Shown in pieces: positions 49,413-62,079 of a DNA stretch of 64,000 nucleotides. The notes beneath the pieces were generated by a model. That model was not told the origin of the DNA and made no database searches. It saw nothing but the letters and a program-made list of their open reading frames with translations. A program made the position numbers and the translations under genes. The stretch comes from Candolleomyces eurysporus (Eukaryota; Basidiomycota; Agaricomycetes; Agaricales; Psathyrellaceae), in the NCBI GenBank assembly GCA_027579435.1, contig JANBPK010001043.1, forward strand, positions 62,001 to 126,000, read 5' to 3'. Numbering within the stretch: the first letter of the stretch is position 1; every line of letters starts with the position of its first letter.

Positions 49413-52400
49413 ATGCAGGACTCTATAGCTTCTCTCTCATTCTGCGATTTCAGCGACTCGACGACGGAGGGCAGCATAACTGTCTCTAAGCGAGATAACT
49501 GCCCCGCTGCACCATCTGACTGCATCCCCGTCTCTACGATTCGCAGCCCTTTACTCCAAGGGATTGCACCACGCCTTGACGTCGACTGGTCAGATTCCCC
49601 GCCGCTTTCAGTCAGACTTCTCAGCTTTCCTGGCGTGAACGCTCTTGACAAGATCTTGCCTCTATAGATTTCGTTGCGGTTCTCAGGAATCTTCTCTGAG
49701 GCCGATCTCGATGCAGACACGACCCGCCAAACACACCAGAGTCGTTCGGTTAGCCTTGACATGAGCTATGACATCCAAGTGAGTTATTACCCATGCTGCC
49801 TCCATCGCCTTTTGTTAACCAATATACTAGACCTTTCCTAATCTAAGGGATATTGTTCCAGATTTTGGAAACGACAGCGACATATCGGTAAACCCCTTCT
49901 TCGACAAATTTCCAGTTGAGCTGACGCGGCCTAGGAGGTGGTGCTTATGTCCCAGAAGCTTCCGGCTACATTGTCCACGATTCCTGAGGTTGTTGAACCA
50001 AGCCCAGTTCTCACTGTACGCACGCCCTTATCTCTTTCCCTATCGAGCATCTCATCCTAGGCATCAGTACACGACCAGCTTATCTGATTTTGACGTCTTG
50101 AACCTCGGAACCACAACAGAAACCGGAACGAGTGTGATGTTATGCAAAAGGAAGAAAACGGGCAAGGTATACACCATTCGATGTCGTCGTGACCACTATC
50201 CCTGGACGGAGCAAGACATCTTGGAGACCCTGAGAGACCTTGGTGCACCATTTCTTCCTCACCTGCGGTCGTCGTTCAGAGAGAGCGGGCGTATTCATCT
50301 CGTTCTCGTACGTCTTCCCATTCCTTCGATCTGATGAACTCTGTTTTACCTCTCAGCTTAGGACCACTTTCCCGGTGGTAGCTTACGCGACCTTGTCGAC
50401 AAGACTGGTACCCTCACCTCTCAACGAGTCATGTTCTACGCATCGGAGATCGTGAGCAAAGTGATTTTATGCCCGCCCGGCCACTCACTAACGCCATGGA
50501 TATCAGATTGTCGGCATTTCGAACCTCCACTCAATTGGGGTCATGCATCGTAACATCAATCCAGATGATATTTTATTTGACCAGTCGGGGCATGTGGTCA
50601 TTAGCAATTTCGAATTCGCTGAGTTTGTTGCAACGTCCGGATTGAACATTGGTGCCATTTCTTGTGAATTTTTGATGTATCCTAGGGCCCAGTGCTACCA
50701 GGCTCCCGAGATATTGCTAGGCTGGGCTCACGACTCGGTTGTAGATTGCTGGGGATTCGGGATGGTCTTGTACTTCATGTTTTTCGGCAAAGTAAGTCGT
50801 TTTTCAGTCCTCTGCCCGGGTATGAGGGCTGAAGTTTACTGTAGCATCCGTTCAAGATTGGAGCTGGACCTGAAGGATCCGAGGACTTGCAAGCGAGGAT
50901 TATCGAAGGAACACTCTCGCCCGATTCGTTGCGTTTGATTCACCCTCAGACTCGGGATCTGATTTTGAAAGTGCGTGATGAACTGGAGCCTCTCTCGATC
51001 CTGACGCTCATCAAATATTTGGTCTAGTGTATCGAACGCAACCCTCGTATCCGTCTGACCCTTGATGATATCAAGCGTCACCCTTTCTTCGCAAATGTGT
51101 TCGTACACTCTGTTCGCCGACTAGACCTTTTCTCACCATCCAATCACACAGGTCTTGGGCCAAGGTTGCAGACCGATTGGTTGAAGGTAATATCTCCTAA
51201 AGCATATGTCATTCTGTGGAATTGACTCGGAGATTAGTACCACCTTTGCCCGGATCCTTTGAGCGTCACGCAGGTCGTGACGCTAGGAGTGGCATGACTT
51301 ACAGCCCGGTTTCTCCATCCTCGAATCCGCTTGGCGTCATTCAACTTGCTCCAGTCCAGGTTCAGCCTCTTAGGATTGAGAAGAAAGCATCTAAATCCCC
51401 TATCACGGCTCCTCGAGAAACTGTGGATTCCCCTTTCGTCAGTCTTGGTCCCCAACAGGCTACTGAAGGAGGAACTGGTATCCAGTCCCCCAAACCTCGA
51501 GCCTATAAACCTCTTCTGTCGACTGACCTGGATAACGGACGACCGAAAGATGTCCCCCCTGTCTATGGAGCCGAAATCTGGGATATCTTGGACCAAGAGA
51601 CGCAGGCAGCTACGTCCACCGGTACTGCCCAATCTGGGAAACGTTTTTTGTCCTTGTTCAAACCCAAGAAGTCGCGGAACCACAGAGGCGTCACCACCAG
51701 CGCCTCTAACTCAAACAATCATCGTGTTTCGTCTATCTACCCAAGGAACAGGCTGTTTTCGAACTTTAGCACCGCGTCCTTTTCTTGGAAGAAACCCAGG
51801 CATTCGGCTGGCCACGGTACCGGGAGCACGCCGAACGTTGCGATTTCATATAGTCGACCTGAATCTTTGGATTTGCCTGTCGGGTTGGAGCAGATTGGGA
51901 GTGGCATCGGGTTTTCGTATAATCTTCCTCCTGCGATACGGTCCAAGGCGTCGATTTGCAGTGCGACGCCGAGGTCTTGTCATAACATCTTTGGGACTCG
52001 GTTTACGAGTACTGCGGCGACGACGACGGTTGGAGTGCCTGCTACTACGATCACTGCGAATACGACTACGAGTGTGTCGACGCAAGCAGCTCCTGGCGCG
52101 GCTACGGCTACTACGAGAGCTATGGGACCTCTGGCTATCAATGGGTTGGCTGGTCCTGATTCCAGTGGGCCGTTTCATCAACTCTTCCAAACTCAGACTG
52201 GTGCTGCGTCTGGTCCTGGCCAACTTTCTTCCCTGTTCCAGGGTGGCGACAACGACAGCGACAATAACCATGATCCTAGATTGCCTCGATCTGGTTTGGC
52301 TCGTTCTACTCCTTGGATAGCCTCGATGCAGCAATCTCCTCAGACTTGCAGCACGATGCAATGTGGGACAAAAACTGGCCCGACTATGGCTATGATGACG

Positions 52401-52589
52401 GCCTCCTCTTCTCCAGAGTCTGATGATGGACCGTTCACTCCGACGGCGGTGGCATGCGAGGAGCCCTGTGCAGGTGTCGGTGGCGCTGGGGATTGTAGCA
52501 AGGAATTTGACCTTAGTGGCGGGACGCTGGAGGGTAAGATGGAGCCTGATTTGACGCTGAGGCTTGTGACTCCGCCTGCATTTGCATAA
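49413..52589 (+). CDS. AGC-like serine/threonine pseudokinase
   Basis: Kinase fold with the core of an AGC-type kinase, but the main catalytic residues are replaced. The Gly loop reads [11 protein letters not shown]; the beta-3 lysine is Arg (VYTIRCRR, family YAMKVLRK); HRD is HRN ([15 protein letters not shown], about 50538-50580); DFG is NFE ([10 protein letters not shown], about 50599-50628). Structural motifs remain: [27 protein letters not shown] (about 50698-50778), HPF and an HPFF end to the C-lobe. The kinase domain is about 50080-51100, after a Ser/Asp-rich N-terminus in small exons. A last exon of about 1.4 kb (to 52589) is Ser/Thr-rich, probably disordered. The gene appears intact, which argues for a scaffold or regulator rather than decay. 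The first exons (49413 to about 49640) are the least certain. Confidence 0.82.
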
Positions 52590-52933
52590 ATGTTTTCTTC
52601 TCTGTCAATCGTGTATTCGTCTGTGTACTTTGAGATTCGTGGTGTTTTGTATCGTAGAAGACTCCGTATTTTGTATTGTCGCTTTGTACGATTGTATTTA
52701 TTAGAACTTCCGGCTGTAAAAATAGAATACACCAAACCTCCCGGGAGCTCATGATGGTTGACTTATCGCTCGACGGGTATGAGATGAGATGCAAAGAGAG
52801 AGCGGCATGGGCGGCATAATAATCATTCCTATCGCTGTACATGTGGGTTTGTGGCCGTAGCGAGATATAGTATGCATGGAGAGGGTGAGGAGAACGACGA
52901 AGAGTGGTGGAGACGACTTTTCCCAAGCAACGC
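52590..52933. other. Convergent 3' flanks of pseudokinase and RPL19
   Basis: Tail-to-tail intergenic spacer holding the 3' ends of both transcripts. No other feature seen. Confidence 0.55.
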
Positions 52934-53695
52934 TTACTCCTGGGCATCCTCGTGCTCGACAGCGGTGATACCCTGTCGCTTCTCGGCAATGCGAGCAGCA
53001 CGACGTTCGCGGGCAGCCTGTGGGCCAGGGTTATCTTCAACTCGACATAGAAATGGACATCGGTACATACCTTGTTCTTGACACGGCGAGCCTCCATCTG
53101 GTCGGAGAGGATCTTGGTTCGGTTCTTCTCAGCCTTGGCCTTGTGGATGTACTCCATGAGGACACGCTTGTTCTTGAAGACGTTACCCTTCGATTTCTGG
53201 TACAGGGAGTGGTAGCTGAGAAATCGGACGATGATCAACGAAAGGATCGAGAAACGAGACAAAAAGTATGAGCGCACAGATGCTTGTCGATCTTTCCAGC
53301 TTCCCTGTACTTCTTCAACAGCCTCCTCAATACTCTCTGCCTCCTCATCCAGATAACCTTGGCAGGCATACGAGCATCTGCGCTACCCTTTCGTTTACCG
53401 AGACCGGTGTGGCGACCCTTTCGCTTGGCAGCGAGGAGCTCACGGGTGCGTGCTCGCGAGTGGATGGTGGTGGGCTTGACGATAATACGACCGTCCTTGA
53501 TGAGCTTCTTCACATGGGTTCTCGAGTTGGCGTTGCCAATTTCAGCTTGCTCAGCGGGGTCAAGCCAGATTTTTCGCTTGCCAACGCCTGCGACGCTCGC
53601 GGCGAGGCGTTTTTGTGATCGGAGGTTGACTGAAGGGAGGGTAGGTAAGTTTGGGTTGGGGAAGTGGNAAAAAAAGGTAATATGGACGCACCCAT
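52934..53695 (-). CDS. RPL19: 60S ribosomal protein L19 (eL19)
   Basis: Structural protein of the large cytosolic ribosomal subunit. Exon 1 is just ATGG (53692-53695), spliced to [20 protein letters not shown]; further exons give the family blocks [68 protein letters not shown] and the helical tail ending [10 protein letters not shown]. Total length just under 200 residues, as expected. Four exons; the unknown base at 53668 lies inside intron 1. The four-base first exon containing the start codon and part of codon 2 is typical of fungal ribosomal protein genes. No lesion. Confidence 0.95.
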
Positions 53696-56600
53696 CTTCG
53701 TCGGCTTCTGTGGGTCGTAATCCGAGTTCCCAGCACATCATAGCGAGACAGTGAAGTAGAATTGAGGAGTAAATCGAATTTGGATCGATATCGGTGTCGT
53801 CGTCGTCGTTCATACAATTAATAAGATATTTCAGACGAGCAGCAGAGTCGCGGGTTTCGGGTCGATTTGGGCAGAAATTTCAGAGATAATGTGTCCAAGA
53901 CGTCGCTAGCATGTCAGCCATCGTCCCAACTGCGCATATAGACAGCAAAACGGACTCGCCTTGGTCTTGAGGGTGTCGTCGATGAAGCGCGAGTCAGCGA
54001 CCACTCAATGTTGTGAGGCTCCCGGAATTATTACGTAATAGCAGCCACACTCAAACCTTATCAGGTTCTGGATGTACAGTTCAAAGATTTTTGAAACTCC
54101 GCCTGCCGAGCGGCAGGGGCCTTTGCATTTTGTTTCCGGTCTCGACTCGACCATAGTCGTTCTCGAAATCGATTCGGAAGTTTCTGCTAAGTGGTCTTGT
54201 AATTTCCGATTTATTTTTGATACCAAGAAACCCTGCGATTGGCCCAAAGATCCTTGGCTCCGAGTGGTGGCCCCGTCGGAACTTGGATAGGTGTGCTTGT
54301 CAATTGTGTGCGTCATTGGAATGGACTGGCAATGACAAAGGGTTGCTGGACCCTATCCTGCTCTAGGGCTTAGAGCTCAGAGCATTCCACGGCACAGTTC
54401 CGTGGACGAATCTATGTGCTTTTTGTCCTCTCGGCTTGAACTTGTGGGGTTCGGCATAGCCATTCCGAGGCGAACCTCGAGGCTGCATTACGGATACTGA
54501 GCACTTCAGACCATCTTGGACATCTCTTGGATTCATTCAATTGCTATCACGGCCTCAAAGGCATTCGTTGGTATTCATGTTCGTGAATGTCGTATTGTCA
54601 CTGTTGAGTTCGTTGTCAATGAAAAACGCTATCTGACAATGCCTCCAAATCACATTAAGTCGCCATGACTGGAAATCCACACTAGTACGGTTCTGTAAAG
54701 TTCTTCGTATTCGCGCATTATCCTTCAGCTGAGTTTTCTTCGAACGTGCGCTAAAACATATCGAGGCCATTCCCAAAAACCGCCTTGATCTATGTCATTT
54801 GTGCGCCCATTGTCGAAGCACGTCCCAAAGCCTCGTCGACAAGTCGTTGTTCAATGGCCTGATAAGAGTTGAAACTCAGTGAAGAAGTCATTCAAACGCC
54901 ACCTACGAAATTAATCGCTCTCCAGAGAACGACTTCCCAGAACTTGAGAACACATGTCTTCTCAACTATGAATATCTCGTTACAAATATATCTAGGGCCG
55001 CAGGGAAGAAGACACCATTCACTCGTTCACTGGACCTAGCCTAGCCCGAAATATCACGGTGTTTGAGCGCAATTCAGATGAGGTTAAATCGCTTTGGACG
55101 GACGAACGGACGCCAGAACATGAGGTGAATAAAAAAGAAGACCATCGTAACACGAAATTACACACACAACGCCTCGAAGTCGAACGAGAATGGAGGGTAT
55201 CTTCCTGTCGACTGTCAGACAGAATTGTGGAATTTGAATTAATTCTCGACATATACCGTGACATTTTACATACCTCTTGTGAACATCCGAATCCGTCGCA
55301 GACTCGTGCATCAAGGGACCCAAGCTCCATCTCGTGGGCCGACGGGTGCCGTTGGAAGATAAGATTTCAAGGTTGAACGTGGTGACCGACTGGGAGAATT
55401 ATAAACTTCAAGTTTTGTCCGAGATTCTTGAATTTCCTTCCAACCTCCCAACTGGGGACCAACCGGGTTCATTCCATCCCCAAGGTTCTCCCAGTGGGGC
55501 TCTCGGCTAGACCAGCGTTGTTTACCGTGGTCTTTTTCTTACCTCAGAAGCCACGAGCACGAGCGCTGGGTAGGACTGAAATCGAGGGTACGGACTTTGC
55601 TCTCTCCGACGGGTTATGTGATCAACCAACCTGCCTGGAGGTAATACAAACCGCATACTGCAACGCCCCTCGAAATTTGTGACACGCGCCTAGGGATCAG
55701 TGGTTTCAACCACTGCGAAACGGAAACGGAAACGGGGTTCAAAATCCGTTCAAACAGGGAGTTGGAGCAATCGGGAGGCGACTTTAGGAACTGGTGTCCT
55801 ATGCGGAGAGAAATGAACGGGGATCCCAGGAGGGAGTGAGCTCTTCACCTTTGATCACTTGCTTTCAATTCCGGTTGAGCACATCGATGTGTCGATGTGT
55901 GTGTTCGACTTTGCTCCATAAGCCTGTCAAAGCAAGGGAATCGTGAGGCTCAGCGCGATTTACGCCATTGAATGGCAATTTCAGCGAAAACATGTTCTCG
56001 CCTCGTCATGTCTCTAGGTGGAAGTAATCCATCGATACGACGAAATCCGCTACCCTTGTAAAAATAGAATCCGACACGAGCGATATGGATCGCGGTGGAG
56101 AAGCACATATTCACTCACAGAGTCCTTGTTCCTAGGAAATCGGCCACAGTGACTTCCATGTTTGACTGTGGCGACTGCCAATGGGCGCAATGTCCGATGT
56201 GCTGGATGACGCCATGGGTCAGTTGACTTGGAACGGCAGCATTGTCACATTCTCCGACTTGGGAGAATGCGATCCGCCTGGCCGTCCAGCGAATGCCATT
56301 GGGGCAAAGGGACGAATAGAGTCCCTTGAACCGAGACAGTCCAGACCGACAAACATGGCACGCTGTCCAGAAGATCCCCAGATAGCTGAAGAATCCTCCC
56401 GAAGCTGGTAGATCAGCCATCGAGAACGATTCGAAAGCATTTGACTCTCGTTCATTTCCGGCAAGGATCAACGAAAGAACGTCCACCCACAAAGAAAGGC
56501 AGTGCGGGCGATAGAATATGTCACCGCTCCGTCGCTGGACGCGATCACCGCTGCGTCCCTGCCCAAATGCGGCGGGGCGGGGAAGAGCAAGCCCCCGGAA

Positions 56601-57565
56601 TCAGGCTACCGCACCGAACTGCCTGGGGCCTGGGGCGTCTGTAGATAGATTGATCCAGGCAATCATCAGAAGGGGACGCCACGCGCTGGATCACAAGGAC
56701 TGCAGAGCTTTCCAGCAGCATTCGAATCTGGAATGTGCGCAAAGGTCCATGTGGGCGATTGGTATGTCAAACATTTCATAGATAGCAAAAACATAGAAAT
56801 ACCGTGGCGCATGGGCGACTGGCCTGAGAGACACAGATGTTCTTCGAAATGATATGAAAAACGAGTCATTCTGACAGCACTGTCGCACTTACTTAGCGAG
56901 CGGGCCAGGAGGGAAAGATGATAAATTCGGATAATCTATATTATTTAGCAAATTAGATAAGATAAATGGTAATTAAAAAGGATAACCCACGTGGGGTTGT
57001 CCGCTTACACATTACCGTATAGAGCTCGAATCGCAGTGCCCCCATCTCTCTCCCTCCATCCACCACCATNCCCTGCCCTCCCCCCCACAGCTCTCCTCGA
57101 CGTCGGCGACAGCGACGAGCGGTTTTCGGGCCAGCTCTCTCGCTCACAGCCAGTCCAGCCCCACTTTTCTCAGCCAAGGCCGCAGAGAACACCACCGCCA
57201 AACCTTTTTCTTGTGTGTAGGTCCGATCGTCGTGGTCCAGCTGCAGCGCATCTGACGATGAGCCCCGTTTTCTAGCTCTAAAACGCGCGAAAACCCTCCA
57301 TCCGTGCCGTACACCATGATCATATCCCTTTAGAATCCCCGTCGACATCACGTCTTTCATACACCCGCTTTTATAGCACCTAGCCAGCACCCACTTGCTC
57401 TCGATCATCCTCTCTGTCCTCGCCCGATTCGCCTTCAAGCTCCACCTACTAAGAACGATATAGTATCCTCCGCCATCCAACCGGCTCATTTAATTCCTTC
57501 ATCAGGGTACCAAGCAACACATCTAAACGACCTACTCTACGACCATCACTACATTCATCACCGCA
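53696..57565. other. 3.9-kb gap between RPL19 and the HAL4-like kinase
   Basis: No confident gene. On the minus strand just upstream of RPL19 (about 53690-53860) a coding-like frame contains RDSAARLKYLINC and SSILLHCLAMMCWELGL, overlapping the RPL19 start; it is described as a finding. Elsewhere many short frames (for example 54072-54290, 55059-55376, 56115-56492) carry no motif. The last 600 bp holds the kinase 5' region, CT-rich with an unknown base at 57070. Confidence 0.45.
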
Positions 57566-59716
57566 ATGGCCATGTCGGAATCCACATCCACAGCTGACGC
57601 CCCCCAGACAGAGGGCGAAGGCCCCGACAACTCAGACAAACCCCCACAAATGAACGGCTTGTCCAAGCGATTCAAGCAAACCCTAAATCTCGATGCCGCC
57701 AATAAGAAGCTTGCTCCTACCGCCCTCACCCCCAGGTCAGTAAACGGCACGACTTCGATGCCTGAAAACGTGGACCATTTCCCTCTGCCGCCCCCGGACT
57801 CGCTCATCAAGGGCGAAAAGCAGCCTGGCCTTACTAGGGCTGCCCTTGAGATGCTAGCTGGTCCTGCAGAGAACGGTTCGTCGTCGACCTCCCACAAACC
57901 CACATCCCCAAATCTCGCAAAACTTTCGTCTGGCGCGATGCCTTTACATGATACCCCTTCCCCCATCCCATCGCCTGTTGTGGCCTCTCCTACGGAGAGC
58001 TACTATGGAGGTGATAACAGCGCCCCTCCCAGTCGACCTCCGAGCAAGCCGGCCAGTAGAGCGCCGAGTATGTCCGCCGGTGTCTCTGGAAACAAGATCC
58101 TCCCCACTTCACCTGGCCCAGCTGGTCGCGAACGTCGCGGAAGTAAACCAGAGGTTCCAGTGACGCCTGTCCGCCCCGGGAAGCCTGCATCAATCCACTC
58201 CGATAAGGGAGATGGCCACAAGTTCACGTTGAAGGACCTGCTGAGCAGTGGCCCGAAGCTCAGTCGGAAGAGTTCACAAAGATCGACTTCCTCCAGGCGC
58301 TCGGATTCTGATGCGGGAGAAGGCCGGGCGAGAAGTACAGCAGGTGATAGCCAAGCCAGCTTGTCTCAGAAGTATGGAGTTTGCCAGAAGGTTGCCATCG
58401 GAAAAGGCGCTACCAGTGTGGTCCGATTGGCTCACAAGTGGGACAGAACCGAGGAGAAGTTGTACGCGGTCAAGGTGAGTCCAAGTCGATTTGAGTGCTT
58501 GAATCGATCGATCCTCATCTTTTGGCTGTAGGAATTCAGAAAACGTCGAAAGAATGAGTCGGAGAAGGAATACGTCAAGAAGCTTACCGCTGAGTTTTGT
58601 ATTTCTTCGACCCTTCATCATCCCAACGTCGTCGAAACCGTGGATCTTGTCCAAGATGAAAGCATGAATTGGTGCGAAGTTATGGAGTTTTGTCCTGGAG
58701 GTGACCTCTACGCTGCGATCAAGAAAGGGTGAGTGAGCATAAACTTTTTGGATTGGGGGAATTTCGGGGGTTCGCTTTTATACATCCGCCCATTCTGCGC
58801 TTGGCGTTGGGAAGTGTTGCGACTGTCCCGCATGCCCACCGCCATCTTGTGCGGCGAGACCTCGGGCTCCTCTTTCGCTTTCAGTCTCATCTCTGTTCGA
58901 ATTTATACTGATACCTGATTGATCGCTGTAACAGTGGCATGAGCCCGGCCGAAGTTGAGTGTTGCTTCAAGCAGATGCTGAAGGGTCTCGCATACCTTCA
59001 CGGCCAAGGTGTGGCTCATCGGGACATCAAACCCGAGAATCTGTTCTTCGATATAAAAGGCCAGCTGAAGGTATGTATTGCACCATTTTCGCAAAAAACA
59101 GCGACTTATCGGTGGCGTAGATCGGGGACTATGGCGCATCAACCGTCTATCGTCTTCCATGGGAAAAGACGGTGCATATGTCTTCTGGTCTTTGTGGGAG
59201 TGAGCCATACATTGCTCCTGAGCAGTTCTTGAACAAACGTAAGCCTCACCGATAACCCTTCTTCCTTCAGAGCGGCAGCCTGACTCGTCGCATTTTCCCC
59301 AAATTTTTCCAATCCTCTTTATGTCAATTTTCCGGGTCGTAGCCTATGATGCTCGGCTCGTCGATATTTGGGCATGTGGTATCGTCTACTACTGTCTGCA
59401 CTTCCAAGAACTGCCATGGCGAGCGGCGCAGCCTGCGACGGACCAGCTCTACGCTGCTTATGCTCAGGCGTGCTCGAACTCAAATCCTCAGGTATCGGCG
59501 TGCCCGCCGACTATCAATAATCTGAGCCCAAGGCAGTGTCGTCCTCTCATTCGCAAGATGCTAGAACCGAATCCTCGTGAACGATGGCCAATTGAGGAGG
59601 TGATCAAGCACCCTTGGATAGAGTCTATCGAGGTTTGCCATGACGTCCCAGGACCGAAGCATATCCATGTGTGTGCTCGTGAACTGGGGGCAGCGTACAG
59701 GGAAAAGAGTTACTAA
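57566..59716 (+). CDS. HAL4/SAT4-type serine/threonine kinase
   Basis: Resembles the fungal HAL/NPR kinase group (Sat4/Hal4, Hrk1), which in yeast stabilises plasma-membrane transporters and affects potassium uptake and ion tolerance. The N-terminal ~270 residues are Ser/Pro-rich and probably disordered. The kinase domain follows: Gly loop IGKGATSVVRLAHK, beta-3 LYAVK-EFRKRRKNESEKEY (intron directly after the Lys codon), HRD motif GVAHRDIKPENLFFD (about 59004-59048), DYG for DFG in KIGDYGAST, and the group-typical LCGSEPYIAPEQF and VDIWACGIVYYC. Five exons with short introns; the reading ends AAYREKSY. Catalytic Lys, HRD Asp and DYG Asp are all present, so it is predicted active. The gene is intact. 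Confidence 0.9.
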
Positions 59717-60659
59717 TGAAAGGTATGTACCCAGCCCATGTTAGCCGCTGTCAAAGCGATGGTTCGACTGACGTCCTAGTTCGTAGACATTCAAGTCTTT
59801 CTGATTATACCGATCTCCAACTTGTCCTGGTCCTGGTCACAAGTTCCACCTTGCACAGGGAGTTGGAGATGTCGCTGAATGGATTGAAACTGTTTTGTTT
59901 TCTTGTAATTCCTTTTGCTGCGCTCTCTCCATCTTTTCATCTCGTTGTTGTGCTCGGTAGTTGTTCGTCGTAACTCTTTTTCTAATTATTTTTTCATTCG
60001 CTGTATCCATTTTGGTCCTTTCGCGAGACTTTTTCCTTACCTTCTCATCTTCGCCTTTTCCTCCTCGCTTCCCTTCATACTGCTACTGTTTATGATACTC
60101 TTCCTTGGACTCATGCCATGTCGTGCTGCGTCATGCTACTTGGTGTCCTCCATTCATCTTGGATTTGTCGTACCAGTCAGTAGTCGGTCGGTCGTCGTTT
60201 CTTCCTCTCTTCCTCTTATGATTCTACATGCATGATACGTACGATACTTATGTGTAGGGTGTCTTGCGTTCTCTGACACCCTCATTCAATTTTGAATCAA
60301 GATTCATTCAATGCTATATGATGACTTCGCTGTTCAATGTAGTTAGTAGTTTAGTTGTCTCTTTTCGACCCACCGTTGCTGTTTTCTGAGAAGCATATCC
60401 AGTAGTATCTACTATTGTGCCAATAATTTTAATTTATGGCGATCGTTTTGTGGGATAGCTAAGTGTTTGAGGGAAAGGGGTGAAACGAGTGCCTGCCCTT
60501 AACTCGTCGTACCCATGCTCAGAATCTGAAACAGATGAAACGGATCTCCAACAGCTTGTTTACTACCACCATCAACTCTAAATTCATTCGAACGTTAAAG
60601 GAGACGGCCACACGTCTGTCTACAGCGACTATCCTACACTCTATTGAGCTGCTGGCTGC
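59717..60659. other. 3' flank of the HAL4-like kinase
   Basis: T-rich, with no supported gene; probably the kinase 3' UTR and downstream flank. Confidence 0.55.
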
Positions 60660-62079
60660 TCAGCTGGCGGGGGTGGGGGGTTATTGTTCTGCTGGATCTG
60701 CTGTGCAACGTTGGCTGCGTTGGCTGTGGCGTCAATAATGCCTGCCGGGTCGATGTTCACGTTCTGGTTCAAAGCAGCGTCAGTTGGCCAAACTCTCTCT
60801 GGGTAGTCATGCAAATGAAGGTGACTTACGGTTGTTCGGCTTCGAGTCCTGGTTGTCTGGGAATTCTGCCTGTTGTTCGACCTCGTGTTGCCGCCGTTGT
60901 TCGGCGTCCTCCTGTTCCCGGGGGCCTTGTTGCCAGCCGGATTCCTGGAGGGGGTGTTCCTCTTGGGTTGAGAAGTGGTCTGTCTGGAGCCGGGTGTCTT
61001 GCTCTGGGGTCGAGAGGACGCGGGCTGTCTGGAGCTGGGTGTCTTGCTCTGGGGTCGAGAAGACGCGGGCTTCTTGGAGCTAGGTGTCTTGGTCTTGGGT
61101 CGGTTCGCGGCCGGCTTCTTCTGCCCAGCTGAGCTACCTGACGGTTTCTTGCCCTTCGAGCCAGATGTTTTTGAAGCGGGTGAAGGGGTCTTGCGCGACG
61201 CCGGCGAATTCTTCTTTGAGGATCCAGCGCTAGGTTTCTTTGCAGCTGAAGGCGATTTCTTGCCACTGGAACCACCTTTCTTGGAAGAAGAGGAAGGGGC
61301 CTTGCGCGAAGCTGGCGCGTTCTTCTTTGTCGTTTTTGAAGAACCAGAACTTGGTTTCTTCGCAGCTGAAGACGGTTTCTTGGTAGCCTTGGAAGCTGAC
61401 GAGGGGGATTTCTTGGCCGCCTTAGAAGCAGACGAGGGCGCTTTCTTGGTAGCTTTGGAAGCAGACGACGCCGTTTTCTTGACCGCCTTGGAAGCAGACG
61501 ATGCCGATTTCTTAACTGCACCGGAAGCAGACGACGCCGTTTTCTTGACAGCCTTGGAAGCAGTTGAAGCGGCTTTGCCCGCCTTTGGAAGGACCTTTTG
61601 AGCAACCTTCGCGAGAGGTTTAACGGCGGTCTTGGCAAGCTGTCGTGAACAGTGTCAGGAGATTGTTTTACTAAATGGCAAAGTCACATTCGACTTGTGC
61701 AGAGTGGAGGCTGACCTTGAGCACACTTCCAAGACCACGGGCGTTGATGGCAATCAGGTCCTCTTCAGAAAGAGACCGCAAGTCAACGGAGTCGATAATG
61801 TCTTCCCAGTCTCGAGCGTCCAGAGCCTCTGCATCGAAATCTTCGAGGAAGCGAGCGTCAATATCGAAATCTCGAGCTTCGAGTTCGAAAGCGTCGAGTT
61901 CCACTTCACGAGAAGTGAGGGAGGTTTCGTCCGCAACCTCCTGCAAGGCGGAAGAGACGAACATTCAGGTCAGGCGAATTTTGGTTATGATGGAGAACTA
62001 TACTTACGATGGGCAGAGAGAGACCGCTCCATCCTTGAGCCAAGAGAGCAAGGAGAACAAAGTTGGTGGATAGACGCAT
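60660..62079 (-). CDS. Secreted acidic/lysine-rich repeat protein, copy 1
   Basis: Signal peptide MRLSTNFVLLALLAQGWSGLS, then an acidic segment (RDFDIDARFLEDFDAEALDA, RDWEDIIDSVDLRSLSEEDL) spanning about 61720-61945. A long basic tail follows (about 60830-61640), dominated by Lys/Ser/Ala/Pro with KK pairs every 10-11 residues (KAVKKTASSAS, KAVKKSASSAS and similar) and later Arg/Pro/Ser repeats (SSRPQSKTPSSRQP). The last exon gives NVNIDPAGIIDATANAANVA and a Pro-rich end. About 400 residues, four to five exons with 50-nt introns. I know no named family; the tail composition is histone H1-like but the signal peptide indicates secretion. Paralogous with copy 2. Confidence 0.78.
60994..61098 (-). 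repeat. 45-bp coding repeat, two copies plus partial
   Basis: A 45-bp unit starting at 60994 and 61039 (partial at about 61084) encodes SSRPQSKTPSSRQPA-like 15-residue repeats in the basic tail of secreted copy 1. Confidence 0.75.
61375..61590 (-). repeat. 33-bp degenerate coding repeat (KKxASSASKAV)
   Basis: About six copies of an 11-residue unit, KK-[TSA]-[AP]-SSAS-[KG]-A-[VTA], in the basic tail of secreted copy 1. Copies are similar at nucleotide level (gtctgcttccaag recurs). Confidence 0.85.

Noticed and set aside
54072..54290. 72-codon plus-strand frame with natural-looking composition
   Set aside because: No motif, no splice partners and no neighbouring promoter evidence; too short to support alone.
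60826..61638. 270-codon minus-strand frame, Arg/Pro/Leu-rich
   Set aside because: Shifted-frame shadow of the lysine-rich tail of secreted copy 1.
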